A stretch of DNA of 64,000 bases from Actinomyces gaoshouyii (GCF_002072175.1 NZ_MVIV01000001.1:1-64000), one strand, 5' to 3'; numbered from the stretch's first letter, positions 45,788 through 56,089 are shown. Numbers and translations are program-made. The notes: generated by a model not told the origin, from the sequence alone.

Positions 45788-48037
45788 ATGACCGATGCCA
45801 CACCCTCAGGGTCCCCCTCGCAGTCCCCCATCCCCAATGCCGAGACCGGCTCCCCCTCCCCTGTTGAGGTCGAGCCCTGGATCCTCGCGGATGTCGCCTA
45901 CGCGCGCTACCACAACCCGCATGAGGTCCTCGGCGCCCACGTCGGCGCCGACGGCATCACCGTGCGCACCGTGCGCCACCTCGCCGACTCCGTCTCCGTG
46001 GTCACCTCCGCGGGCGAGTTCCCCGCAACACACGAGCAGGATGGAGTCTGGGTCGCCGTCGTCCCCGGGGACTCGGTCCCGGACTACCGCATCGACGTCA
46101 CCTACGGCGAGGAGACCTCCCGGGTCGACGACCCGTACCGCTTCCTGCCCACCCTGGGCGAGATGGATACCTACCTCATCTCCGAGGGCCGTCATGAGGA
46201 GCTGTGGGAGGTGCTCGGCGCCCATATCAAGCACTACGAGGGCCCCATGGGCGGCGTCGACGGCACCGCCTTCGCCGTATGGGCCCCCAATGCGCGGGCC
46301 GTGCGCGTCGTCGGTGACTTCAACTACTGGGACGGCACCGCCTCGGCCATGCGCTCACTGGGGTCCTCCGGCGTGTGGGAGCTGTTCATCCCGGGCGTCG
46401 GGGTGGGAGCGCGCTACAAGTTCGAGATCTGCTTCGCCGACGGCTCCTGGCATCAGAAGGCGGACCCGATGGCCCGCGCCACCGAGGTCCCCCCGGCCAC
46501 CGCCTCCGTGGTCACCACCGCCGTCCACGAATGGGGCGACGAGGAGTGGATGGAGCGCCGCCGCACCGCCGACCCGCACTCGGGACCCATGAGCATCTAC
46601 GAAGTCCATATCGGCTCGTGGCGCCAGGGCCTGGGCTACCGGGGCCTGGCCGACCAGCTCGTCGCCTACGTCAAGGAAGCCGGCTTCACCCACGTGGAGT
46701 TCATGCCCGTGGCCGAGCACCCCTTCGGCGGCTCCTGGGGATACCAGGTCTCCGGCTACTACGCGCCCACCGCGCGCTTCGGCACCCCCGACGACTTCCG
46801 CTACCTCGTCGACGCGCTTCACCAGGCCGGCATCGGCGTCATCCTCGACTGGGTGCCGGCGCACTTCCCCAAGGACGAGTGGGCCCTGGCCCACTTCGAT
46901 GGCACAGCCCTGTACGAGGACCCGGACCCCCGCCGCGGCGAGCACCCCGACTGGGGAACCTACGTGTTCAACTTCGGGCGCAACGAGGTCCGCAACTTCC
47001 TCGTGGCCAACGCCCTGTACTGGCTCAGCGAGTTCCACGTGGACGGGCTGCGCGTGGACGCTGTCGCCTCCATGCTCTACCTGGACTACTCGCGCCAGGA
47101 CGGCCAGTGGGCCCCCAACCAGTTCGGCGGGCGGGAGAACCTGGAAGCCATCAGCTTCCTCCAGGAGGCCACCGCCACCGCCTACCGGAAGAATCCCGGC
47201 ATCATCATGGCGGCCGAGGAATCCACCGCCTGGCCGGGCGTCACCGCCCCCACGAACCACGGCGGCCTGGGCTTCGGGCTCAAGTGGAACATGGGCTGGA
47301 TGAACGACACCCTGCACTACCTGCAGGAGCTGCCGATCAACCGTCGCTACCACCACGGCGAGCTGACCTTCTCCCTCGTCTACGCCTTCTCCGAGCAGTT
47401 CATCCTGCCGCTGAGCCATGACGAGGTCGTCCATGGCAAGGGGTCGCTGCTCTCCCGAATGCCCGGCGACGCCTGGCAGGAGCTCGCAGGCCTGCGGGCC
47501 CTGTACGCCTACCAGTGGTCGCACCCCGGCAAGCAACTGCTGTTCATGGGCCAGGAGATCGGCCAGGGCGCCGAGTGGAACGCGGACAACTCCCTGGACT
47601 GGTGGCTTCTGGACGACCCGGGCCACGCCGGCCTGCTGCGCCTGGTGACCGACCTCAACCACTTCTACACCTCCTCCCCGGCCATGTGGGCCGATGACTT
47701 CTCCCACCGCGGCTTCGAGTGGATTGAGGCCGGCGACGGCGATCACAACGTCATCTCCTACCTGCGCAAGGGCACTGGCCCCGACGGAGCCAGCGATCTG
47801 GTGGTCTGCATCGTCAACTTCGCCGGCACCCCGCACGAGGGCTACCGGGTGGGCCTGCCCTTCGCCGGAGGCTGGGACGAGATCATCAACACCGACTCCG
47901 AGATCTATGGCGGATCCGGAGTGGGCAACCTCGGCCATGTCGAGGCCGAGGAGCTGCCGTGGAACGGCCGCCCAGCCTCAGTGCGCCTGCGGATCCCCCC
48001 GATGGGGGCCGTCTTCCTGCGCCCGGCCCGCGGCTGA
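45788..48037 (+). CDS. glgB: 1,4-alpha-glucan branching enzyme GlgB
   Basis: Introduces alpha-1,6 branches. The 749-residue protein has two N-terminal CBM48-type domains ([39 protein letters not shown]), then the GH13_9 barrel with [35 protein letters not shown] (nucleophile Asp), [15 protein letters not shown] (acid Glu) and [15 protein letters not shown]. It is the last gene of the glgE block, with 93 bases after the maltokinase, and ends at a very strong terminator. Confidence 0.96.
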   Translation: MTDATPSGSPSQSPIPNAETGSPSPVEVEPWILADVAYARYHNPHEVLGAHVGADGITVRTVRHLADSVSVVTSAGEFPATHEQDGVWVAVVPGDSVPDYRIDVTYGEETSRVDDPYRFLPTLGEMDTYLISEGRHEELWEVLGAHIKHYEGPMGGVDGTAFAVWAPNARAVRVVGDFNYWDGTASAMRSLGSSGVWELFIPGVGVGARYKFEICFADGSWHQKADPMARATEVPPATASVVTTAVHEWGDEEWMERRRTADPHSGPMSIYEVHIGSWRQGLGYRGLADQLVAYVKEAGFTHVEFMPVAEHPFGGSWGYQVSGYYAPTARFGTPDDFRYLVDALHQAGIGVILDWVPAHFPKDEWALAHFDGTALYEDPDPRRGEHPDWGTYVFNFGRNEVRNFLVANALYWLSEFHVDGLRVDAVASMLYLDYSRQDGQWAPNQFGGRENLEAISFLQEATATAYRKNPGIIMAAEESTAWPGVTAPTNHGGLGFGLKWNMGWMNDTLHYLQELPINRRYHHGELTFSLVYAFSEQFILPLSHDEVVHGKGSLLSRMPGDAWQELAGLRALYAYQWSHPGKQLLFMGQEIGQGAEWNADNSLDWWLLDDPGHAGLLRLVTDLNHFYTSSPAMWADDFSHRGFEWIEAGDGDHNVISYLRKGTGPDGASDLVVCIVNFAGTPHEGYRVGLPFAGGWDEIINTDSEIYGGSGVGNLGHVEAEELPWNGRPASVRLRIPPMGAVFLRPARG

Positions 48038-48083
48038 GCGAGTCGCGCCCATCGTCAGAGGCCCCCGGGAGGGGATCATGCGG

Positions 48084-48129
48084 CGCCGCGCCAGGGGCGG
48101 GCCCATGCGGGCCCGCCCCTGGCGCGGCG
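48084..48129 (+). terminator. Very strong terminator after glgB
   Basis: Perfect 21-bp GC-rich stem (48084-48104 with 48109-48129) and a 4-nt ATGC loop, 46 bases past the glgB stop. It separates the glgE block from glgP. Confidence 0.8.
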
Positions 48130-48275
48130 GCCGCGATGATCAGGCCGATCGTATGGCCTCCCGGCCCCGGGAACTCCGTAGCCCCCTGGTACGGGACACG
48201 GCTGCGTGTACGATCTGAGCGAGTTCTGCAACCAACTTGCAGCCATCCCAATTCATGTCCGACAAGGGAAGAACT

Positions 48276-50639
48276 ATGACGAAGAACCTGATGGCGACGG
48301 TTCCCTCTCAAATCCGCGCCGTCTCCGGTCATCCGGCTGACGCCTCCACCCCGATGGAGGTCTGGCAGGGCCTGTCCGCCGCCGTCGTCGACGCCATCGC
48401 GGACGACTGGTACGCCACCACCCGCGCCTACCGGGCGGGGCGGATGGAGCACTACTTCTCCGCGGAGTTCCTCATGGGGCGGGCGCTGCTCAACAACCTG
48501 ACCAACCTCGGGCTGGTCGACGAGGCCCGCGAGGCCGTCGGCGCCTTCGGCCAGGACCTGTCCGAGATCCTCGAGCAGGAGCCCGACGCCGCGCTGGGCA
48601 ACGGGGGCCTGGGCCGCCTGGCCGCCTGCTTCCTCGACTCCTGCGCCACCCTCGACCTGCCCGTGGCCGGCTACGGCATCCTCTACCGCTACGGCTTGTT
48701 CAAGCAGCTCTTCTCCGACGGCTTCCAGACCGAGCACCCCGACCCGTGGATGGAGGAGGGCTACCCCTTCATCATCCGCCGCGAGGAGTGCGCCCGCATC
48801 GTGCGCTACAACGATCTCACCGTGCGCGCCGTGCCCTACGACATGCCGATCACCGGTTACGGCACGAGGAACGTGGGCACCCTGCGCCTGTGGAGGGCCG
48901 AGTCGATCGAGGAGTTCGACTATGAGGCCTTCAACTCCCAGCGCTTCACCGACGCGATCGTCGAGCGCGAGCGCACCGCGGACATCTCCCGCGTCCTCTA
49001 TCCCAATGACACCACCTACGAGGGCAAGGTGCTGCGGGTGCGCCAGCAGTACTTCTTCTGCTCGGCCTCCCTGCAGGAGATCGTCGACAACTACGTCGCC
49101 CACCATGGCGCGGACCTGTCCGGCTTCGCCGAGTTCAACTCCATTCAGCTCAACGACACCCACCCGGTGCTCGCCATCCCCGAACTCATGCGCATCCTGC
49201 TCGATGAGCACCACCTGGGCTGGGAGGAGGCCTGGGAGGTCGTCTCGACGACCTTCGCCTACACCAACCACACGGTGCTCGCTGAGGCCCTGGAGACCTG
49301 GGAGATCTCCATCTTCGAGAAGCTCTTCCCTCGCATCATGGAGATCGTGCGCGAGATCGACCGCCGCTTCCGCTCCGACCTCGCCACCCGCGGCATCGAC
49401 CCGGCGACCATCGACTACATCGCCCCGATCTCCGGTGGCCGCATCCACATGGCCTGGATCGCCTGCTACGCCTCCTACTCCATCAACGGCGTCGCCGCCC
49501 TGCACACCGAGATCCTCAAGCGCGACACCCTCAAGGAGTGGTACGCGATCTGGCCCGAGCGCTTCAACAACAAGACCAACGGCGTCACCCCGCGCCGTTG
49601 GCTGCGCCAGTGCAACCCGCGCCTATCCGCTCTCCTGGACGAGGTCACCGGCTCGGACGCCTGGGTCCGCGACCTGTCGGCCCTGCAGGACTTCGACGGC
49701 GCCGCCACCGATGCCGTCCTCGACCGTCTGGCCGAGGTCAAGCGCGCCAACAAGGCCGACTTCGCCGACTGGATCAAGGCGCGCGAGGGCATCGAGATCG
49801 ACCCCGACGCGATCTTCGACGTGCAGATCAAGCGCCTGCACGAGTACAAGCGCCAGCTGCTCAACGCCTTCTACATCCTCGACCTGTACTTCCGGATGAA
49901 GGAGGACCCCACGCTCGCGGTCCCTCCGCGCGTCTTCATCTTCGGAGCGAAGGCCGCCCCCGGATACATCCGCGCCAAGGGCATCATCAAGCTCATCAAC
50001 ACCATCGGCGAGCTCATCAACAACGACCCGGTGGTCTCCAAGACCCTCAAGGTCGTGTTCGTCCACAACTACAACGTCTCCCCCGCCGAGCACATCATCC
50101 CGGCCGCCGACGTCTCCGAGCAGATCTCGATGGCCGGCAAGGAGGCCTCGGGCACGTCCAACATGAAGTTCATGATGAACGGCGCCCTCACCCTGGGCAC
50201 GCTCGACGGAGCGAACGTGGAGATCCTCGACGCCGTCGGCCCCCAGAACGCCTACATCTTCGGCGCCACCGAGGACGAGCTGCCCGCGCTGCGCGAGAGC
50301 TACGACCCGGCTTGGCACTACGAGAACGTCCCGGGCCTCAAGCGGGTCCTCGACGCCCTCATCGACGGCACCCTGGATGACAACGGCTCCGGCTGGTTCG
50401 CGGACCTGCGCCGCTCGATCTTCGAGGCCACCTACGAGCCGGCCGACGTCTACTACGTCCTGGGCGACTTCGCGGCCTACCGCGAGGCCAAGGACCGCAT
50501 GGCCGCCGACTACGCCGACCAGCGCGCCTGGCAGCGCCGCGCCTGGATCAACATCACCCGCTCAGGCCGCTTCTCCTCGGACCGCACCATCAGCGACTAC
50601 GCGAAGGTCTGGGGCATCAGCCCCACGCCCATCGCCTGA
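48276..50639 (+). CDS. glgP: Glycogen/maltodextrin phosphorylase
   Basis: Releases glucose 1-phosphate from alpha-1,4-glucans. The 787-residue GT35 protein has YFSAEFLMGRALLNNL, ALGNGGLGRLAACFLDS, the PLP lysine region EASGTSNMKFMMNGALTLGT followed by LDGANVEI, and YNVSPAEHIIPAADVSEQIS. ATG at 48276 has GGGAAG upstream; two in-frame ATGs at 48237 and 48255 are weaker choices. Separate transcript from glgB by position and terminator. Confidence 0.94.
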   Translation: MTKNLMATVPSQIRAVSGHPADASTPMEVWQGLSAAVVDAIADDWYATTRAYRAGRMEHYFSAEFLMGRALLNNLTNLGLVDEAREAVGAFGQDLSEILEQEPDAALGNGGLGRLAACFLDSCATLDLPVAGYGILYRYGLFKQLFSDGFQTEHPDPWMEEGYPFIIRREECARIVRYNDLTVRAVPYDMPITGYGTRNVGTLRLWRAESIEEFDYEAFNSQRFTDAIVERERTADISRVLYPNDTTYEGKVLRVRQQYFFCSASLQEIVDNYVAHHGADLSGFAEFNSIQLNDTHPVLAIPELMRILLDEHHLGWEEAWEVVSTTFAYTNHTVLAEALETWEISIFEKLFPRIMEIVREIDRRFRSDLATRGIDPATIDYIAPISGGRIHMAWIACYASYSINGVAALHTEILKRDTLKEWYAIWPERFNNKTNGVTPRRWLRQCNPRLSALLDEVTGSDAWVRDLSALQDFDGAATDAVLDRLAEVKRANKADFADWIKAREGIEIDPDAIFDVQIKRLHEYKRQLLNAFYILDLYFRMKEDPTLAVPPRVFIFGAKAAPGYIRAKGIIKLINTIGELINNDPVVSKTLKVVFVHNYNVSPAEHIIPAADVSEQISMAGKEASGTSNMKFMMNGALTLGTLDGANVEILDAVGPQNAYIFGATEDELPALRESYDPAWHYENVPGLKRVLDALIDGTLDDNGSGWFADLRRSIFEATYEPADVYYVLGDFAAYREAKDRMAADYADQRAWQRRAWINITRSGRFSSDRTISDYAKVWGISPTPIA

Positions 50640-50647
50640 GGCCGAGC

Positions 50648-50698
50648 GCGGGAGGCCCGCCACCCCGAGGGGCGCCTGAGGGGCGGCGGGCCTCCCGC
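50648..50698. terminator. Bidirectional terminator between convergent genes
   Basis: Perfect 14-bp stem (50648-50661 with 50685-50698) between the glgP stop and the stop of the minus-strand thioredoxin-fold gene. Confidence 0.75.
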
Positions 50699-50726
50699 TG
50701 CATACCGGCGGACAGTCGAGTCCGTG

Positions 50727-51662
50727 TCAGTAGAGAATCGTCGCGAGGCGTCGGCGGGCGACCTGGACCTCGGGGGCACTGGCACCGATGATCTCGAAGA
50801 GCTCCAGGAGACGCAGGCGAGCGGTCTCGCGCTCATCGCCGCCGTGACGGGCGACGGCGTCGAGCGCCCGGGCGAGGCAGTCCTCGGCATCCCCCACGGC
50901 GAGCGCAGCGTCGGCCCCCGCCAGAGCGGCGTCGAGATCCTCCGGGGCGGCGTCGGCGGCGGCGAGCAGCGCGGCGGGGTCCTGGCCGTCCATGCGCGCG
51001 AGCATCCGAATCTGAGCGCGGGCGGTCTTGAGGTCGGCGTCGGCGGGGCTGTTGGCGATGGCGTGGTCGTAGACGGCCTCGGCGCTGGCCCAGTCCCCCT
51101 TCTCGATGGCCTCGCGGGCCTGGCGCTCGACCTCGGTCTCCACGGGCCCCTCGGGATCGTCCTCGGCCGAGGCGCCCGGCGCGAGGCGTCCCGTCACGCC
51201 GTTGGCGGCGGCGACCTGGAGGAGCTGGTCGAGCAGAGCGCGGGTCTGCTCCTCACCGGCGGCTCCCTGGGCCAGGGGCACGGGCTGGCCGGCGAGGAGG
51301 GCGACGCAGGCGGGGATCGCCTGCACTCCGAGGGCCTGGGCGGCCTCCGGCGCCGCGTCGACGTCGAGGCGGGCGAGCTCGAAGCGGCCCGCGTACTCTT
51401 CGGCCAGGCGGCCCAGCATCGTCACGGCCTGGGCGGCGGCCTCGCTGCGAGGGCTGTGGCAGATGATGACGACGGGAACCTGCGAGGAGATCGCCACGAT
51501 ATCGCCCAGGGTCTGGGCGTCGATGTCGACGATCAGGGGGGCGGGAATGCCCCCGGCCTGATCGCTTGACGGGGCCTGCGCCGCAGCGGAGGCGCCCGGC
51601 TCGGGACTCGCAGTGGGGCGCGGGGCGAGGGAGGACAGATCAACGGCGCCGAACATGCTCAT
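50727..51662 (-). CDS. Thioredoxin-fold protein with TPR-like tail (YbbN/CnoX-like)
   Basis: A 311-residue protein. An Ala/Pro-rich start of about 40 residues precedes a thioredoxin fold (PLIVDIDAQTLGDIVAISSQ, VPVVIICHSPRSEAA, FELARLDVDAAPEAAQALGV, QAIPACVALLAGQPV). The active site reads CHSPRS rather than CxxC, so it cannot be a thiol oxidoreductase. The C-terminal helices (AREAIEKGDWASAEAVYDHA, DLDAALAGADAALAVGDAED) are TPR-like. This matches actinobacterial YbbN-type co-chaperones. Confidence 0.85.
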   Translation of the reverse strand: MSMFGAVDLSSLAPRPTASPEPGASAAAQAPSSDQAGGIPAPLIVDIDAQTLGDIVAISSQVPVVIICHSPRSEAAAQAVTMLGRLAEEYAGRFELARLDVDAAPEAAQALGVQAIPACVALLAGQPVPLAQGAAGEEQTRALLDQLLQVAAANGVTGRLAPGASAEDDPEGPVETEVERQAREAIEKGDWASAEAVYDHAIANSPADADLKTARAQIRMLARMDGQDPAALLAAADAAPEDLDAALAGADAALAVGDAEDCLARALDAVARHGGDERETARLRLLELFEIIGASAPEVQVARRRLATILY

Positions 51663-51764
51663 AGGCGGCCTTCCTGAATCGGGCCCGCTGTTCGCGGGCA
51701 GGTACTGGTCAATGGGCGTGCCCGGGGCGGCGCCATGCGCGCGCCCCGGGCATCGGGATGGGGG

Positions 51765-52787
51765 TCAGGCGGGAGCCGTTGAATCATCCCTGGTCACGGA
51801 CGCGAGGACCACGGATCCGCCCAGCGCGGCGGGAGCCTCCGAGCTCCCCTCGGCGGGGATCGAGAAGGCGATCATCGCGTCGTAGGTAGCAGTGACAGTG
51901 CCGCGGACCGCGTCATCGCCTCCCAGCATCTTGCCGAGCGTCGGCCCGGCCTGGAAGCCGGCGTCCTTGACGGTGCGCTTGAACTGCGTGGTGTAGCCGA
52001 GGGTGGTCATGACGATGGCCCCGCCGTCGGCGGTCCGCAGGCCGCGGAAGCCATCGGTGCCCGCCGTCGCCGTGACCGTGACCGTGCCCGCGGCGGAGAC
52101 CTGGTCGTTGATGGACCGATCCGTAGCGACCTGCGCGCGGATGCGGTCCTGGTCATTGACGAATGTGGTCGCGTTGGCGCCCGAGGGGTTGTTGAGGGCA
52201 TCGACGTAGGCGGCCAGGACGTCGGCGGGGGTGAAGACGAGCCCGGTGGAGTCCGCGACGATGGCCTCCGTCCCGGCTGCGGCGGTCGGGGTCCCGGGCA
52301 CGCGCGCGCCGGGGAAGAGCTGCCCCCAGGCCCACAGCTCGAAGTTGTCCCTGGCGTCCTCCTGCGACAGCACGATGATCCAGGGCGCCTTGGCCGCCTC
52401 GGGCTGCTGGGACACGACGACGGCGGTGCGCGGGAAGCCCTCGGCCAGGCCGGCGGCGCCAGCCGCGGAGTCAAGGACGATCTGGCTGATTCGCGTGTCG
52501 TCCCCCAGGGCCGAGGCCAGGGCGTACTGCTCCACGCGGCCACGGGCGGCGGGCCCCATCAGGTAGCCGTTGAGGGAGTCGGCGGTGCGGGCAGTGTCCG
52601 CCTGGACCAGGCCCGCCTTGATGCGCTCCAGGATGGAGGTCAGGCGCTCGGAGTCGAGCGCCGAATAGGCCTTGGGCGTGCCCGTGGCGGCCACGGGCGT
52701 GGTGGTGACTTCCTGCCCGCAGGCGGCGAGCGTCGCGGCGACGGCCGAGGCGGTCACGCCCCCGAGGAAGGAACGGCGCGTGGTCAT
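51765..52787 (-). CDS. Lipoprotein, function unknown
   Basis: A 340-residue product whose signal has twin-arginine and lipoprotein features (TTRRSFLGGVTASAVAATLA then AC, cysteine at 23). The mature part shows two similar halves with helical repeats and beta-rich segments (APWIIVLSQEDARDNFELWA; TVTVTATAGTDGFRGLRTAD). Its ATG overlaps the stop of the upstream membrane protein (TGATG), so the two are coupled and may work together at the membrane. No known family recognised. Confidence 0.8.
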   Translation of the reverse strand: MTTRRSFLGGVTASAVAATLAACGQEVTTTPVAATGTPKAYSALDSERLTSILERIKAGLVQADTARTADSLNGYLMGPAARGRVEQYALASALGDDTRISQIVLDSAAGAAGLAEGFPRTAVVVSQQPEAAKAPWIIVLSQEDARDNFELWAWGQLFPGARVPGTPTAAAGTEAIVADSTGLVFTPADVLAAYVDALNNPSGANATTFVNDQDRIRAQVATDRSINDQVSAAGTVTVTATAGTDGFRGLRTADGGAIVMTTLGYTTQFKRTVKDAGFQAGPTLGKMLGGDDAVRGTVTATYDAMIAFSIPAEGSSEAPAALGGSVVLASVTRDDSTAPA

Positions 52788-54331
52788 CAGATGGTCTCCT
52801 TGTCGTCCCGGGCACCACCGGCGCCCTGGCCGTCCGTGCTCCTGCCGAGTCCGAGCTCGCCCAGGTCCTCCGTGGAGGGACCCGATGAGCCGGCCCTGTA
52901 AGCGGGCAGATCAACAGGCGGGGACGCGGGCAGTGCTTCCGAGGCGCTCGAGCCCCGCGGGTCGTCCACCTGGAAGTAGGGCGCGGAGCCCGGGATCATC
53001 GAGGGCGCCGGGCGCAGCGCCTGGGCGCCATCGCCCTCACGGGAGGCGGTTCCGAAGTAATCCACGGGCTCGGCGAGGCCGGCTCCCGATCCCCGATCGC
53101 CTTCGCGCGCGCCGTCGTAGGGCCGCAGGGCAGGGGCCTGGTCATCACCGGTGGCCGTTGGGGCGGGGTCGAGCGGGCGCAGGGATGCCGTCGTGCTCTC
53201 CCAGGGGCGGTCGGCGGGACTATCCCACGAGCCCTCGCTGGAACTCTCCCATGAGCGCTCGGGGACGCCCTCCCAGGGGCGGTCATACGCCGTCATCCCA
53301 TCGCCCTGGTCCGGGCGCGAGTCGCCCCGGCCCGCCCCATCGAGGGCGCCCGCCGCGCCGCTGCTGGGGGGCGTCGAGGCGGACATGCCGGCGTAGGGAT
53401 CGTATGAGGTCGCGCCGATGCTCGTATCCGCGCTCGCCGCCCCGGCGCCCTGAGCGGTGAGGGCCTCGGAGGACGAGGGGATCGAGGGGACCTCAACGCC
53501 ACCGACGTAGACGCGGCCGGTGCGCGGGTCCACCCATTCCTCGCCCTGTCGCTCGGCGCGCTCCTTGTCCCGCTTCTCCCGGCGGGTCAACGGGCGGTCC
53601 GGGTCCTCGATGCTGGGCACCGCGGCGGTCGACACGCCATCGGCGGCATCGAGGCGGGCCTGCCGCTCGGCCGCGCGGTTGCGGCGCTCAGCCTCCGCCC
53701 GGCGGTTCTGGAAGTCGAGAAGCAGGCCGAACACCCCGATGAGGATGAGCAGGCCGCCCAGGATCAGGCTGGGCATGAACCACCACGTGGACACCGTCCG
53801 CTCCCACGACAGGGACACCGACGGCGCGGGACCCGAGCCGTCCGTGGCAACGAGCGCGACCATGTCCGAGGAGCTGACGTTGACGACGGCCGATACCGAG
53901 CCCGTGCCGTCGGCCTTGTTGCTCCACAGGTCCGAGGATGTGGGGTCGGCATTGGAGGGCGTCGCCGCGGAGCAGGCCCCCGAGGAGTCGCAGGCCTCCG
54001 TCACGGGCGAGGCCTGGAGGGTCTTCTCATCCGTGAGGCCGGTGACCGAGAGGTACGGGTCCTGGGCGAGCCAGGCCTTGGCGTCCGCCTCGTGGCCGAC
54101 GGCGATGACGACAGGCGAGGCGCCGTCGGCGGCGGTGGCCTTGATTGTCACCGATGAGTCGACCAGGTTGAGCACACCGGGAGCGGTGACGACGTAGTTC
54201 TGCTCGGGCGACGCGGGAAGGGTGGCTTCGATGGTCGAACTGGGACGCCACACTGTGGCGAAGCAGACGGCCAGAGCGATGACGATCAGGCCGGCAGCGG
54301 CGACGATCGCGCTCAAGAGTCGTCGATTCAC
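52787..54331 (-). CDS. Two-helix membrane protein with long cytoplasmic tail, function unknown
   Basis: About 514 residues. An N-terminal helix (LLSAIVAAAGLIVIALAVCF), an extracytoplasmic domain of roughly 190 residues with one cysteine pair (EACDSSGACSAA), a second helix (WFMPSLILGGLLILIGVFGL), then a charged coiled segment (NRRAEAERRNRAAERQARLD) and a disordered Pro/Ser/Gly-rich tail with repeated PWE(G/S) motifs. GTG at 54331 was chosen for the signal-like start and a GAGG site; the open frame extends to 54517. Coupled to the downstream lipoprotein. Family not recognised. Confidence 0.75.
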   Translation of the reverse strand: MNRRLLSAIVAAAGLIVIALAVCFATVWRPSSTIEATLPASPEQNYVVTAPGVLNLVDSSVTIKATAADGASPVVIAVGHEADAKAWLAQDPYLSVTGLTDEKTLQASPVTEACDSSGACSAATPSNADPTSSDLWSNKADGTGSVSAVVNVSSSDMVALVATDGSGPAPSVSLSWERTVSTWWFMPSLILGGLLILIGVFGLLLDFQNRRAEAERRNRAAERQARLDAADGVSTAAVPSIEDPDRPLTRREKRDKERAERQGEEWVDPRTGRVYVGGVEVPSIPSSSEALTAQGAGAASADTSIGATSYDPYAGMSASTPPSSGAAGALDGAGRGDSRPDQGDGMTAYDRPWEGVPERSWESSSEGSWDSPADRPWESTTASLRPLDPAPTATGDDQAPALRPYDGAREGDRGSGAGLAEPVDYFGTASREGDGAQALRPAPSMIPGSAPYFQVDDPRGSSASEALPASPPVDLPAYRAGSSGPSTEDLGELGLGRSTDGQGAGGARDDKETI

Positions 54332-54630
54332 GACGCTGAACTCCTCGGACTCGGCTTTTGGTCCCCCGCGTCCCGGGCGTGACGCCGGGCGGAACGGGGC
54401 ATTGATGCCCAGAATCCCATGCCGGCGCACCGGATTCCCACCATCCTGGGGAACATCACACAACGCTGCGCCCTGAGCGGACGACCATCGGAAACCCTGG
54501 GAGTGATCTGAGAGCAATCGCAGAGTAATCTGGAAACCCTAAGGGATTCCGAGGTCGCGACCGAGCCGCCCGGAGCCCTACCCTTGTCCCTGAGCCGGGG
54601 CACCGCCCCACATATAAGGATGGAGACACC
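54332..54630. other. 299-base divergent intergenic region
   Basis: Between the minus-strand membrane-protein gene and the plus-strand DivIVA-like gene. It must contain both promoters. ATATAAGG near 54613-54620 is the ribosome-site region of the plus-strand gene. I see no secure -35/-10 pair and no small gene. Confidence 0.4.
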
Positions 54631-56052
54631 GTGTCCGACGAGACCCATGAGTTCGCCGTGACGATGCGCGGCTACGATCGCGCGCAGGTCGAGCAGCGCA
54701 TCGAGTCCCTGGTGCGGCAGCTGGCCGATGCGCGCCGCGAGGTCGCCAATCTCGACCAACGAGCGATGACGCTCAGCGGTGAGCTGGCCGATGCGCGCCG
54801 TCGTCTGCGCGAGGCCGACAAGCCGACTTACGCCGGCCTCGGATCGCGCATCGAGCAGCTGCTGCGCAGCGCCGAGGAGCAATCCGCCACCGTGATGTCC
54901 AAGGCCAATGCCGAGGCCGAGGCCCTGCTCTCCCGCACCCGTACCAATGCCAAGCGCCTGCAGGAGCGCAGTTCCTCCGAGGCCGCCACTCTTGTCGCGG
55001 ACGCCCGCCGCGAGGCCAGCGAGCTCACCAGCCGTTCCCAGGCGGAAGCGGCGACAACGCTCGCCAACGCCCAGGCCCGGGCCGACGAGATGGTGGCCGC
55101 AGCCGAGCGCACCGCCGCCAAGGCGACCACGGACGCGCAGACCGCCGCCACCGAGGCCCGTAGCTCGGCCGAGCGCGAGGCCTCCCTCGTCATCGCCCAG
55201 GCGAACAAGCAGGCCACGGAGACCACCGTCGCCGCCGATCAGCAGGCCGCCGCCACCCGTGATGAGGCGGAGGCAGCCGCCGAGGAGCTGCGCCGGACCT
55301 CCACGGAGGAGTCCGAGGCACTACTGACCTCCTCGCGCGAGGAAGCGCATCTGACCGTGGAGAAGGCCCGCACAGAGGCGGAGTCCCTCGTTCGCAACGC
55401 CAAGGCCGAGGCGGAGTCCCTCGTTCGCAACGCCAAGGCCGAGGCGGAGGCGGCCCGTTCCGAGGTGGCCGAGCTTCGCCAGCAGGCGGCCCTGGAGATC
55501 GCCGAGCAGCACGAGGCCGCCGCGACCGAGGACTCCAAGGCCCACCAGGAGACCCAGGAGTCGATCCGCCAGATGGTCGAGGAGGCCCAGGCCCAGACCG
55601 CTCAGGCGGAGGCGAGTCTCCAGGAGGCCCTCGATCGCGCGGAGAAGGTGCGCGCTCGCACCGACGCCGAGGCCCGCACCCGCTACGAGGAGGCCACGAA
55701 CAAGGCCGACGAGATCGTGCGCGAGGCGCGCGACCAGGCTGAGCAGCTCCTCGAGGACGCCCGCGCCGACGCCGAGGCCCAGACCTCGGCGGTGCACCGC
55801 CAGATCGAAGAGCTGGAGCGCCAGCGCGACTCGATCGCCGCCTACCTGGAGGACATGCGCGGAATCCTCGGCGACTCCGCGCTCCCTCACGCGCCCGCCC
55901 CGGTGATCAGCGGCACCGGCACCGCTCAGACGGCGCAGTCCCCCCAGGACGCTGAGGGCGAGGAGGCCGACGCCGGGCCCGCGGCCGAGACGTCCGCCAA
56001 GCAGTCCTCCGAGGAGGGCGCCAAGAAGGTCACGGCGAAGAAGAAGTCCTGA
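54631..56052 (+). CDS. DivIVA-domain coiled-coil protein (Wag31/Scy-like)
   Basis: A 473-residue protein. The first 60 residues carry the DivIVA membrane-curvature motif (FAVTMRGYDRAQVEQRIESL); residues 75-420 are almost continuous coiled coil rich in Ala, Glu, Arg (ATTLANAQARADEMVAAAER); the tail is acidic then Lys-rich (KKVTAKKKS). Such proteins act at poles or septa in actinobacteria as polarity scaffolds. GTG start follows AAGGATGGAG. A 33-nt exact tandem duplication (55375-55407, 55408-55440) repeats 11 residues, three heptads minus register, in the coil. Confidence 0.85.
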   Translation: MSDETHEFAVTMRGYDRAQVEQRIESLVRQLADARREVANLDQRAMTLSGELADARRRLREADKPTYAGLGSRIEQLLRSAEEQSATVMSKANAEAEALLSRTRTNAKRLQERSSSEAATLVADARREASELTSRSQAEAATTLANAQARADEMVAAAERTAAKATTDAQTAATEARSSAEREASLVIAQANKQATETTVAADQQAAATRDEAEAAAEELRRTSTEESEALLTSSREEAHLTVEKARTEAESLVRNAKAEAESLVRNAKAEAEAARSEVAELRQQAALEIAEQHEAAATEDSKAHQETQESIRQMVEEAQAQTAQAEASLQEALDRAEKVRARTDAEARTRYEEATNKADEIVREARDQAEQLLEDARADAEAQTSAVHRQIEELERQRDSIAAYLEDMRGILGDSALPHAPAPVISGTGTAQTAQSPQDAEGEEADAGPAAETSAKQSSEEGAKKVTAKKKS

Positions 56053-56058
56053 TCCGCC

Positions 56059-56089
56059 TCGTGGCGCCCGCGCCGAACGGGCGCCACGA
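56059..56089. terminator. Terminator after the DivIVA-like gene
   Basis: Perfect 12-bp stem (56059-56070 with 56078-56089), 7-nt loop, 7 bases past the stop. A second hairpin (56119-56132 with 56137-56150) overlaps the end of the convergent GntR gene. Confidence 0.7.
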
